The notes beneath the pieces were generated by a model. That model was not told where the DNA came from, made no database searches, and saw only the letters and a program-made list of their open reading frames with translations. From Methanomassiliicoccales archaeon (GTDB lineage: Archaea > Thermoplasmatota > Thermoplasmata > SG8-5 > JAGLSY01), in assembly GCA_030672365.1 (NCBI GenBank), contig DAOVGM010000055.1, forward strand, positions 1 to 36,983: DNA of 36,983 nt. Direction: 5' to 3'. The position numbers and the translations under genes were made by a program. Each line of letters begins with the position of its first letter. Within the stretch, counting starts at the first letter, position 1. This document shows positions 22,043 to 29,459 of the stretch, in pieces.

Positions 22043-23632
22043 TCAGCTCTCGAGAATTGCGTTGGCTTCTTCGCTGTAGGCATCCATTACGTAGGGGATG
22101 CCGGATATTTTTGCCGCCTCTTCGGTGAGTGTCATCAGGTCATCCCTGGTGATTGTGGTGATGTTGAAGTTCCTGCTTCCTGCCATGAGCTGCTGGAGAC
22201 CGACGTGAGTCTTCTGTGCGAAGTGATAGAAACCGATGGCTCCGTACGGAATTTCCTTGATGTCGTTTCCGAATTTTTCAACGAGCTCCTCGTGGCATGT
22301 GAAAATCTCGCTGGCTGTGGTTCCGTACTTGGAGACGGTCTTCGGCAGGTTACCCTCCTCAATCCACTTATGGATGTTCTTTCCGACCATTGCCGGGATC
22401 ATCAGTCCGCGGCCCATGCATACGGATTTCACAAAAGGCGCACCCATCGCGATCGCCTTGAAGATACCGTCCTCGCTCGAGAATCCGCCGGCCATTGCGA
22501 TGTCCGGCACCCCCAATCCTCGCCCCTCAAGCTTCTTGGCGAAGTTGTACATCATGCACTGCAAGTAGAATGTCGGAACACCCCACTCGCACATCATCGG
22601 CCACGGGCTCATTCCCGTACCGCCGGGGGCACCGTCGATTGTGAGCAGGTCAATCTTCGCTTCCGAGCTCCACCTCATTGCCATGGCCAGTTCCCTTTGC
22701 GGATAGGCGCCGGTCTTGAGCGTGATTCTCTTGAATCCGAGACCTCTAAGGCGATCAACTTCGTCAAAGAAAGCCTCCTTCGAGACGAAGCCGAGACGCG
22801 AGTGCCTCTCGAATTCCTTGATTCCGCCGCTCTGATAACAGGCTTTCACATCAGGCTCCGTCGGGTCGGGTGTGACCACATAGCCTCTGTTCTTAAGTTC
22901 AATCGCCCTGTCTATGGACTTCACCATTATTTCTCCGCCGATACACTTTGCACCCTGGCCCCACTTCAACTCGATGGTATCCAAATTATGCTTCGAAGAT
23001 ACGTACTCGGCAACACCGAGACGAGTGTCCTCGACATTCATCTGGACGAGAATTTCACCGTATCCCTCGTGGAACTTTTTGTAGGTGTTGATTCTACGGT
23101 CCATCTCCGGCGATTCAGCGATTTTACCATTGGCATCAATCTTGTGATTCGGATCTACACCACAGACGTTCTCGCCGCAGACCAGCGTAACACCGGATAT
23201 CGCAGCACCGATAGCAAAGTGTTCCCAGTTCTTCTGTGCGATGAATGTAGAACCCAGCGCACCCGTGAACATCGGCACCCTCATCTTCACCTTCTTGTCC
23301 CAGCCATACTCAGTTTCTGTGCTGACATTCGGGAAAATGGCGGTGTCAGGGTTACCTTCCACGCCCTCTGGCAATCCCTTGGCGCCCATAGCATATCCCA
23401 TGATATTCAGGTGGGAATAATCGATAGGATAATCCTTGTCCGCTCCAGCGGTAATGTCGCCAAAAGGCCCGGGGTAGAGCACTTCGCGCCCTCTGAATGA
23501 AGACAGCCAGATTTCACAACTGCCCTTACATCCATCTACACATCTGGTACATAGTCCTGACATAGGCACGACATTTCTCGAGCGATTTGCCGTCGCCGTT
23601 GCCTCATTTGCATTTGGTCGTCTTAGATTCAC
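22043..23632 (-). CDS. FMN-binding glutamate synthase-like protein (GltB domain 2 family)
   Basis: A 529-residue protein of the archaeal-type glutamate synthase family. The TIM-barrel FMN domain includes LTIDGAPGGTGMSPWPMM and the glycine-rich DIAMAGGFSSEDG. The N-terminus carries four cysteines, C28xxC31xxxC35xxxC39, likely an Fe-S site. No glutaminase domain is present, so ammonia or another partner must supply nitrogen. Some relatives of this family act in other FMN reactions, so the substrate is not certain. The GTG at 23632 is chosen. GGAGG lies 6 bases before it, and the TATA-like TATTTAAAT (23682-23690, minus) places transcription start downstream of the alternative ATG at 23683. Confidence 0.88.
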   Translation of the reverse strand: MNLRRPNANEATATANRSRNVVPMSGLCTRCVDGCKGSCEIWLSSFRGREVLYPGPFGDITAGADKDYPIDYSHLNIMGYAMGAKGLPEGVEGNPDTAIFPNVSTETEYGWDKKVKMRVPMFTGALGSTFIAQKNWEHFAIGAAISGVTLVCGENVCGVDPNHKIDANGKIAESPEMDRRINTYKKFHEGYGEILVQMNVEDTRLGVAEYVSSKHNLDTIELKWGQGAKCIGGEIMVKSIDRAIELKNRGYVVTPDPTEPDVKACYQSGGIKEFERHSRLGFVSKEAFFDEVDRLRGLGFKRITLKTGAYPQRELAMAMRWSSEAKIDLLTIDGAPGGTGMSPWPMMCEWGVPTFYLQCMMYNFAKKLEGRGLGVPDIAMAGGFSSEDGIFKAIAMGAPFVKSVCMGRGLMIPAMVGKNIHKWIEEGNLPKTVSKYGTTASEIFTCHEELVEKFGNDIKEIPYGAIGFYHFAQKTHVGLQQLMAGSRNFNITTITRDDLMTLTEEAAKISGIPYVMDAYSEEANAILES

Positions 23633-23681
23633 AAATATTCCTCCAATATGGATTAAACTTGGCGACTGGCATCCATTATTC

Positions 23682-23690
23682 ATTTAAATA
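23682..23690 (-). promoter_or_regulatory. TATA-like promoter of the glutamate synthase-like gene
   Basis: The minus strand reads TATTTAAAT. It predicts transcription start near 23660, about 28 bases before the GTG start. Confidence 0.6.
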
Positions 23691-23972
23691 CATTACGGGA
23701 AGGTTTTTTTACTGTATTATCAACCCACATCGTGAACATCTCCCAGATCATGGAAGATGAATGATAGGTAGACAGAAATAGAGGATTCTCATGACGCGTG
23801 TAGGACAATGCAAAATGTCAAGAGAACCATACAGTAATAGGTAGAACAATATATGAAAGAGCCCTCAGATAATACAACGAAGCCTTTTCCTGCGAAAAAT
23901 TATTAAGTGTTAAAAAGAATATGTAACATGTTACTCATCTTCCTAATGGGGGCGGATGATTGGAGGAATATT
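23691..23972. other. Intergenic region without recognised gene
   Basis: This is most of the 340-base gap between the divergent genes starting at 23632 (minus) and 23973 (plus). It is AT-rich, holds a possible TATA-like AAAAATTATTAAG (about 23895-23907) for the plus-strand gene, and shows no convincing ORF, RNA or long repeat. Confidence 0.5.
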
Positions 23973-24239
23973 ATGAAAAGTTATATTAAATTACAAGGAC
24001 CACCGCTTGACAAAGGACTACAGGCAATGAAAAAACTGGCTAAAGATTTACCGAAGCTTTCAAAAGGCGCAATATCTGAAGAAACCATCTACGACAGCAA
24101 GATTTTGATGGGCGAGTTCGACTTCGTTTTTTCATGGAAGAAAAAACCCGCGAAGAAGGATTTGAGAATTCTGGTTTTCCACATCGATGAGGTGATGGAA
24201 GAAATAGACTGCAGATACTCGATAGTCACAAAAGATTAA
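23973..24239 (+). CDS. Small conserved-looking protein, unknown function
   Basis: I do not recognise this 88-residue protein. It starts MKSYIKLQGPP, has a central LMGEFDFVFSW and ends DCRYSIVTKD. The 75-residue protein encoded at 36163-36390 has the same landmarks in the same order (MKTYLKIQ, VMGDYDFVM, GVRYSLYS), so the two look like distant members of one small family, probably alpha/beta with a sheet edge at GxxDFV. The ATG at 23973 is chosen because TGGAGG sits about 7 bases upstream; longer forms would add a hydrophobic, poorly supported N-terminus. It is upstream of coaBC but separated by 156 bases. Confidence 0.7.
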   Translation: MKSYIKLQGPPLDKGLQAMKKLAKDLPKLSKGAISEETIYDSKILMGEFDFVFSWKKKPAKKDLRILVFHIDEVMEEIDCRYSIVTKD

Positions 24240-24395
24240 CTACCATTCTAATTCTCAGTCTCAATCGAAGTGAGTTCTAAGCTATGCTCAACGCCACGGC
24301 ACTGGCCCATAATCTTCAAGTGAGGCACAGGGCCCAATAGCACAGGAACGTTTTTTCAGAAACAAAATATTAATGTATGATAAGGCCTACAATGC

Positions 24396-25589
24396 TTGAT
24401 GCACCCCATAAACGACATCAGGGGCACGAAGAGCCGGAAGCTCGAAGGCAAGCGCATAGTGCTCGGCATCACGGGCAGTATCGCGGCAGTCGAATGCGTC
24501 AAGCTGGCGAGGGAGCTGGCACGCCACGGCGCAGAGGTCATTCCGGTCATGTCCCTTGCGTCTCAGAAAATAATACACCCGGATGCGATTCATTTCGCAA
24601 CCGGCCAACCACCGGTAACCGAACTGGACGGGGCCGTTAAACATGTAGAACTCTGCGGCCAGTCATCAGGAAGAGCCGACCTGCTGCTCATTGCACCATC
24701 GACTGCCAATACAATTTCAAAAATCGCATACGGAATCGACGACACAACAGTTACCACGATGGCGACCTGCGCCCTCGGCTCGGGCATGCCAGTCATTATC
24801 GTTCCGGCAATGCACGGCTCGATGTATGACCACAAACTCGTCATGGAGAATATCAAGAAACTCGAGAAAATCGGGGTTAAATTCGTCGGACCCAGACTTG
24901 AGGAAAACAAAGCCAAAATCGCGGACATCGACGAAATCGTGACCGCGGCGATTCAAGCAATCGGCCCATCTGACTTCAAAAAAAATAAGATTTTAGTGAT
25001 TACCGGCTCGTCGAAAGAAGCAATAGACGACGTGCGTTTTATCAGCAACTTCTCATCAGGCAAGACAGGCTTGGAAATCGCGCTCGCTGCCCACGAGCGC
25101 GGCGCGGACGTGGAGGTCTGGGCGCCCAAGGAAATAAAAATCCCGAAATATATGAAGACCAGACAATTTACGAGTACCAAAGATTTAGAGAAGATGGCCG
25201 AGAAGGTTAAAGCAAACATCGTGATAGTTCCGGCGGCGATTTCCGACTACTCCGCCAAAAAGACAGACGGCAAAATCTCGTCTGATAAGCCAGACCTGAG
25301 AATAACCTTTGAAAAGGCCCCGAAAATTCTAAAAATCCTGAGGAAAAACAAGAAGATAAAATTGGTGGGCTTCAAGCTCGAGTCCGGGGTGAGCCAGAAA
25401 GTTCTGGAAGAGAGAGCCGGGAAGCGAATGAAGGAGGTCGGCGCCGACATCATGGTCGCAAACCTTCTTCAGGACGTGAAATCAGACACCACGAAGGCCA
25501 TTATCCTCACCTCCAAGAAAAGGACGAAATTCGAGGGCACGAAGAAAGAACTGGCCGATGCAATTCTAGATGCAGTTTCGGGGCTTTGA
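24396..25589 (+). CDS. coaBC: CoaBC: phosphopantothenoylcysteine decarboxylase / phosphopantothenate-cysteine ligase
   Basis: A bifunctional flavoprotein making 4'-phosphopantetheine for CoA. The N-terminal half (to about residue 190) is the FMN decarboxylase, with GITGSIAAVE (flavin binding), KHVEL (catalytic His) and PAMHGSMYDH, the archaeal version of the PxMNxxM motif. The C-terminal half is the ligase, with SNFSSGKTGLEIALAAHERGA and a Lys-rich nucleotide region. Length (397) is normal for the fused protein. The start is TTG 24396 or ATG 24399; a TATA-like AAAATATTAATG about 28 bases upstream suggests a leaderless mRNA. Pantoate kinase follows after one base, forming a CoA operon. Confidence 0.94.
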   Translation: MMHPINDIRGTKSRKLEGKRIVLGITGSIAAVECVKLARELARHGAEVIPVMSLASQKIIHPDAIHFATGQPPVTELDGAVKHVELCGQSSGRADLLLIAPSTANTISKIAYGIDDTTVTTMATCALGSGMPVIIVPAMHGSMYDHKLVMENIKKLEKIGVKFVGPRLEENKAKIADIDEIVTAAIQAIGPSDFKKNKILVITGSSKEAIDDVRFISNFSSGKTGLEIALAAHERGADVEVWAPKEIKIPKYMKTRQFTSTKDLEKMAEKVKANIVIVPAAISDYSAKKTDGKISSDKPDLRITFEKAPKILKILRKNKKIKLVGFKLESGVSQKVLEERAGKRMKEVGADIMVANLLQDVKSDTTKAIILTSKKRTKFEGTKKELADAILDAVSGL

Positions 25590-25590
25590 G

Positions 25591-26436
25591 ATGAAAGCGA
25601 GGGCTTTTTGTCCGGGCCACATCACAGGATTTTTTATCATCGAGGATAGCGACCCGGATTTTCGAAAAAAAGGCTCGCGCGGTGCAGGTTTTTGCACCGT
25701 GCTCGGCGCAATTTCAAAAGTTGAACTAGGCGAAGGCCAAGGCATTAAAATTTTCATCAACGGAAAGGAAGAAGACGCCCCGATCACAAGAACTGGTCTA
25801 TCAAGAATTCTCGGCGACAGAAAGCACCAGATCACCGCCGACATCACACTCCAGCTTCCGCAAAGCTCGGGATTCGGAATGAGTGCGGCAGGCACGTTCG
25901 CATCGTGCCTGGCTCTCACACATCTTTTGGAAATCGAAGACCCGAAAAATACAGCCCTGGAAGCCACCCATTTTACGGAAATTCAGCACAAAACCGGACT
26001 GGGCGACGCTGTCGCACAGAGCGTCGGCGGCTTCGTCCTGCGGAAGGAAGCAGGCCTGCCGCCGTTCGGTATCGTCGAGCAGCTGGATTTCGAGGGCGAA
26101 ATAACGCTCTGCGTTCTCGACGACTCTTTGAAGACCAGCCAGATACTTTCTGACAAAGAAGCCAGACAACGGATAATCGGCGTCGGATGCGAGGCGATGG
26201 GTGTTTTTGAAAACACCACCGACCTCGCGACCTTCGTCCAGCAATCGTGGAAGTTCGCGCAAAAGACCGAGCTAATCTCGACTAAAATTCAGGAAATTAT
26301 AGGAACGGCATGCCAGCAAAATGCGAGCATGGCGATGCTCGGCAACTCGATTTTTGCGTTCGGGAGTTTTGATTGTGCGGAAGGCCACATATTTAAGACA
26401 AAGATAGAAAAGGGAGGAGCAAAACTCCTCGATTAA
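25591..26436 (+). CDS. Pantoate kinase (archaeal GHMP family)
   Basis: Phosphorylates pantoate to 4-phosphopantoate, the archaeal alternative to pantothenate kinase in CoA synthesis. The 281-residue protein has the PoK start FCPGHITGFF, GSRGAGFC, and the GHMP motif LPQSSGFGMSAAG. This is followed by QHKTGLGDAVAQSVGGFVLR, where the Gly/Asp pair is typical of PoK. ATG 25591 is used, since the preceding gene's TGA is at 25587-25589; an earlier ATG (25570) would overlap CoaBC. The matching phosphopantothenate synthetase gene is not in the window. Confidence 0.93.
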   Translation: MKARAFCPGHITGFFIIEDSDPDFRKKGSRGAGFCTVLGAISKVELGEGQGIKIFINGKEEDAPITRTGLSRILGDRKHQITADITLQLPQSSGFGMSAAGTFASCLALTHLLEIEDPKNTALEATHFTEIQHKTGLGDAVAQSVGGFVLRKEAGLPPFGIVEQLDFEGEITLCVLDDSLKTSQILSDKEARQRIIGVGCEAMGVFENTTDLATFVQQSWKFAQKTELISTKIQEIIGTACQQNASMAMLGNSIFAFGSFDCAEGHIFKTKIEKGGAKLLD

Positions 26437-26492
26437 GCACTAATTTTTTTTTTACCAAACAACTGTTTTGTCAGTAACACTTTCCTTCATTT

Positions 26493-26531
26493 TTATTCGT
26501 ACAACGTGAACAGTTTATCGTCCCCACTGAC
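26493..26531 (-). pseudogene. Duplicate of the 3' end of the DUF357 gene
   Basis: On the minus strand these bases read V-S-G-D-D-K-L-F-T-L-Y-E and a TAA stop. They repeat the last 12 codons of the DUF357 gene that ends at 26696. In the closest 30 bases (26496-26525 versus 26699-26728) there are three differences, all at synonymous third positions. Nothing else of that gene is found next to it. Confidence 0.75.
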
Positions 26532-26695
26532 GTTTTTTCTTTTTATAATCCTCGCTGCGCTAGCGCCATGTCGGATTGCTACGCATCCCGACATGATCTG
26601 TCGCGCCTTCGGTCACGACAGATGCTCCTAAAGAAAAAAGGTCAAAGAAACAAAGAAAAACCCGCCAGGCCTGCTCGCTCGGAAACCACCAAATC
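26532..26695. repeat. Hairpin-rich element between the two DUF357 3' ends (copy R3 of the dispersed family)
   Basis: It contains GCGCTAGCGC, a stem CATGTCGGAT...ATCCCGACATG (about 26571-26598), and a stem ATCTGTCG...CGACAGAT (about 26597-26623). T-rich and A-rich ends (TTTTTTCTTT / AAAGAAAAAA) pair with each other, and CCTGCTCGCTCGG closes it. The last piece resembles the CCTGCTCGGAGCGG end of copies R5 and R6. No ORF is credible here. Confidence 0.6.
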
Positions 26696-26989
26696 TCATT
26701 CATACAATGTGAACAGTTTATCGTCGCCGCCAACATCGAAAAATCCCAGTCTGGCTCCGCAATCTAACCACCCATGCGCGTAGTTCACGCACGCGAACGC
26801 GTTCACGTAATCCCCTTTCTCAAAAAAATGTACTGCGTCCTCAAAATAAGCCTTAGCCATTTTCAGGAAATCGTCAGCCCCCTTCCTCGCGAACGACCTC
26901 TCCGGAGCCATTATCTTCAGTTTGTTGAGCGCCGTCTCCGTCTTGGCCAGATAGTTCTCCAACTTCTCCTTCGATATCTGTTGGTTCAT
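26696..26989 (-). CDS. DUF357 family protein
   Basis: A 97-residue, mostly helical protein of the archaeal DUF357/COG1849 family. The conserved portion DAVHFFEKGDYVNAFACVNYAHGWLDCG followed by ARLGFF matches the family's helical-hairpin core (Gly-Asp between helices, then YAxGxLD). The function of the family is not known to me. Its first 116 bases overlap the end of the upstream membrane protein gene in another frame, and its last 12 codons are duplicated about 200 bases downstream. It is the last gene of a short minus-strand pair. Confidence 0.85.
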   Translation of the reverse strand: MNQQISKEKLENYLAKTETALNKLKIMAPERSFARKGADDFLKMAKAYFEDAVHFFEKGDYVNAFACVNYAHGWLDCGARLGFFDVGGDDKLFTLYE

Positions 26990-27548
26990 GGGCGTGAGTA
27001 CTCTTTTTTATATTTAATAATGACCCAAACCACCTGTCCACCCTGTCGAAGATATCCGGTTTCCACTCACTGTTCAGCCGCATTTTCATGGTATCGCGAT
27101 GGTTCGCGTAGATGTAAACGATCAGCAGGGCCAGATAGCTGAACCCGAGCACCCTCCAATCGAACCAACTGATGCCCTTAATGTAGAAATCCTGAGAAAT
27201 GGGAAACAGAAATCTCGTGGCGAACGTAGGGTCCTCGTGAAACGGAATGTCCATAAGGAGGTGGATGAACCAGCCGGATAGTGCCGGCACGAGTTTGGGT
27301 CGCAGTTTCCAGAGCACGATGGCGACAACTGCCAGTGTAACAAAACTGTGCATCACAAAATAAAAATCCAGGTAGAACTGGGGCATGCCTCTCACAGACT
27401 CCCAGAAACCGCTGGGCTGGCTGAAAACATAAAGAAGGATCAATGCAAAACTGATGTCCGGCAGAATTGCGAAGAACAGGGCCTCGTCGCGCCACAATTT
27501 ATTCCTCGTCGGAACGAAGACCCAGAGTATGTGTGAGAATAAGTCCAT
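26874..27548 (-). CDS. Integral membrane protein, possible membrane-bound hydrolase-like family
   Basis: A 224-residue protein with about four transmembrane segments in its first 165 residues. Histidines sit in positions reminiscent of the YdjM-like 'metal-dependent hydrolase' membrane family: MDLFSHILW at the N-terminus, GWFIHLLMDIPFHEDP in the middle. That family call is tentative. The last ~38 residues (from HAHEPTD on) are acidic, low-complexity and encoded within the DUF357 gene in a different frame, so they may be a read-through tail acquired by loss of an earlier stop. Confidence 0.72.
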   Translation of the reverse strand: MDLFSHILWVFVPTRNKLWRDEALFFAILPDISFALILLYVFSQPSGFWESVRGMPQFYLDFYFVMHSFVTLAVVAIVLWKLRPKLVPALSGWFIHLLMDIPFHEDPTFATRFLFPISQDFYIKGISWFDWRVLGFSYLALLIVYIYANHRDTMKMRLNSEWKPDIFDRVDRWFGSLLNIKKSTHAHEPTDIEGEVGELSGQDGDGAQQTEDNGSGEVVREEGG

Positions 27549-27618
27549 TGATTGATGATTGGCCTATGAAATATAAAAACACATTGGTACGGAATTTTGT
27601 ATAAGCCAGCAAACGAAA

Positions 27619-29163
27619 CTAATCATCAATGACTTTTACGGATTCGCCGCCGTGCCTCGTCTCCCTCGGCCTTATCTGGACGAACAGCGGGTTAGACACC
27701 CCGCCGCCGCTCACGATAGCGACTCCGATAGGCAGGCGCTGAATCTCATCCGCCATTCCGGAACTAAGCCCCTCGACGCTGGCCACTATCGCTTTGATAT
27801 CGTTCGGGTTCGTCACCTTCAGGATAACCTGGGTGTTGCACTGGCTGAGCACGTTCTTGTCGACCTTCGCAGCCCTCTGGGTGATAATAATAAGCCCCAA
27901 ACCGAACTTCCGCCCCTCTGAAGCCACGGTCCTCATAATTTTCGAGGAATCGGTCACACCCTGCTGGGGGCAGTAGTTGTGCGCTTCCTCGACAACCATC
28001 AGCATAGGCGGAATCTCATTGATCTTTCGCAGCTCGAAAAGAGCGGTCGCAATTCGATTGACAATAAGACTCTGGATGTCCGGCGGCGTCCCTCGCAAAT
28101 TCAGGATCGTCGTCTTGCCTTTAACAACCAACTCGCTCATCTTCGTGCCCCTGTCCGCGAAAATCTCAATCGAATTAAGATACTCCAGCTCCTGAATGAG
28201 GGCATTGGAGCCGTCCTCGTCCGCCTCCAGCACTTTCATGAGGTCCGAAAGTGTATATGAGTCCCTGCCGGCCCGCAAGGCCTCGATCGCCTTTTTCAGA
28301 GAAGTCAATTCTTTTCTTCCGTTCTTGATGTTCGTCAGCTCGAGGAGGTCCTTCGCCTCCATGTTAGCCAGCGTGAACTTCAGGGGCTTTGCCTGCGAGT
28401 TTATCTTCGTATCTGGCGAAAATTCCCGGATTTTGCTGCCGTAACCATGCGGAGTGACATTGAACTTCTCGGCGCCGTCAACACGGGAGCCAGCATCCCG
28501 CATGGAATTATACTCACCATGCGGGTCGACAACGAGGACCGTAACTTCGTGCTTCATCAATTCCTCCAAAATAACGCCGGTCATGTAGGACTTTCCGCCG
28601 CCGGTCTTGGCCAGCACCGAGACGTGCTTCTGAACCATCGAGTTGATGTCCAGCTGAATTTTGATATTGTGGCCGCTGAGCATTCCGATGTACGCGCCTG
28701 TTCTTTCGTTCTCATTAATGCCTATCACGTTGCGGATGAGCTTGTCCTCGGCTCTCAGAACAGGCGAGCCAGCCTTGAACGGCGTACCGGGCACCTGCAG
28801 AAGTCCCCTGCCGTCCCTGAAACCGAGAATGGATATGACTGCCGACACCCTCTCTTCGATGCTCATATCCTCGCCCTCCGCCATGCGCTGCGCCCTTTCG
28901 AGAGAGAGGTTGGTCTTTCTCTCGATCTGGTCGACCTGGCCGAGTACCATGCCGGACTGGCCGTGCGGGACCTGCACATATTCACTCTTCTCGAGTGGCG
29001 CGGTAACACTGCATTTAAAGCTCACCGTGCCCACGTCGCCGTAAATCACTCCGACGACATTCGAACCGCTTAGATCTGAAGTGCTGGCATCTTGGCTGTG
29101 CGCATCATCGATAACCTCGGATTGAGGGTCTTCAGAATCAAAGCTTGACCGCATCCCATCCAT
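27619..29163 (-). CDS. herA: HerA-like DNA translocase/helicase ATPase
   Basis: A hexameric ATPase that, with NurA and Mre11-Rad50, processes DNA ends for recombination. The 514-residue protein has an N-terminal HAS-barrel region (about 35-170), Walker A AKTGGGKS at 185-192, VVDPHGEY (211-218), the Walker B MLMVVEEAHNY and an ITQRAAK sensor segment. A C-terminal arginine-finger region follows. The start is ATG 29163. A TATA-like TATTTATTTAC (29184-29195, minus) lies about 25 bases upstream, and the longer form reaching 29370 would be translated through the C-rich repeat R4. NurA, Mre11 and Rad50 are not in the window, which is atypical for herA. Confidence 0.92.
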   Translation of the reverse strand: MDGMRSSFDSEDPQSEVIDDAHSQDASTSDLSGSNVVGVIYGDVGTVSFKCSVTAPLEKSEYVQVPHGQSGMVLGQVDQIERKTNLSLERAQRMAEGEDMSIEERVSAVISILGFRDGRGLLQVPGTPFKAGSPVLRAEDKLIRNVIGINENERTGAYIGMLSGHNIKIQLDINSMVQKHVSVLAKTGGGKSYMTGVILEELMKHEVTVLVVDPHGEYNSMRDAGSRVDGAEKFNVTPHGYGSKIREFSPDTKINSQAKPLKFTLANMEAKDLLELTNIKNGRKELTSLKKAIEALRAGRDSYTLSDLMKVLEADEDGSNALIQELEYLNSIEIFADRGTKMSELVVKGKTTILNLRGTPPDIQSLIVNRIATALFELRKINEIPPMLMVVEEAHNYCPQQGVTDSSKIMRTVASEGRKFGLGLIIITQRAAKVDKNVLSQCNTQVILKVTNPNDIKAIVASVEGLSSGMADEIQRLPIGVAIVSGGGVSNPLFVQIRPRETRHGGESVKVIDD

Positions 29164-29183
29164 CAAGGGATGTAATGGCGGCA

Positions 29184-29195
29184 GTAAATAAATAA
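29184..29195 (-). promoter_or_regulatory. TATA-like promoter of herA
   Basis: The minus strand reads TATTTATTTAC. Its spacing puts transcription start at about the ATG at 29163, so a leaderless mRNA is expected. Confidence 0.6.
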
Positions 29196-29248
29196 TTATC
29201 GCTTTATTAATTTCAGGGTTTTGTTTTGGCCCCAAACCAGCATTCCGG

Positions 29249-29437
29249 TTGTGCCCCCAATCTGGCGGGCGGGTCATTTCCCACCCATCCGGGTAATGCT
29301 CCCCACCCCGTACTTTTCTTGCACCCCCCACCCCGCTCCTCCGCTGGCTATACTTCGGTTCGCTCCGCATCCCGAAGTATAATGTTATGCATTTGACACA
29401 ACATTGCCCGCCCCCCTACGCCCTGCTCGGAGCGCTT
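29249..29437 (+). repeat. Dispersed C-rich hairpin element, copy R4
   Basis: It begins with GTTGTGCCCCCAATC (shared with R2) and has CCCCCCACCCCGCTCCTCCG before CTGGCTAT. A 9-bp stem follows, ATACTTCGG (29350-29358) with CCGAAGTAT (29372-29380). Then comes TGCATTTGACACAACATTG, shared base for base with R1, and CCCTGCTCGGAGCG at the right end. It fills the herA-hypD gap. Confidence 0.7.
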
Positions 29438-29459
29438 GGAATTAGGATGCTGGCACTAT

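Noticed and set aside
22034-23500. 488-codon open frame on the plus strand
   Set aside because: It lies entirely antisense to the glutamate synthase-like gene, whose protein has clear family motifs; the antisense product shows none.
29164-29370. N-terminal extension of HerA
   Set aside because: It passes through the herA promoter and element R4, and relatives begin with the HAS-barrel region.
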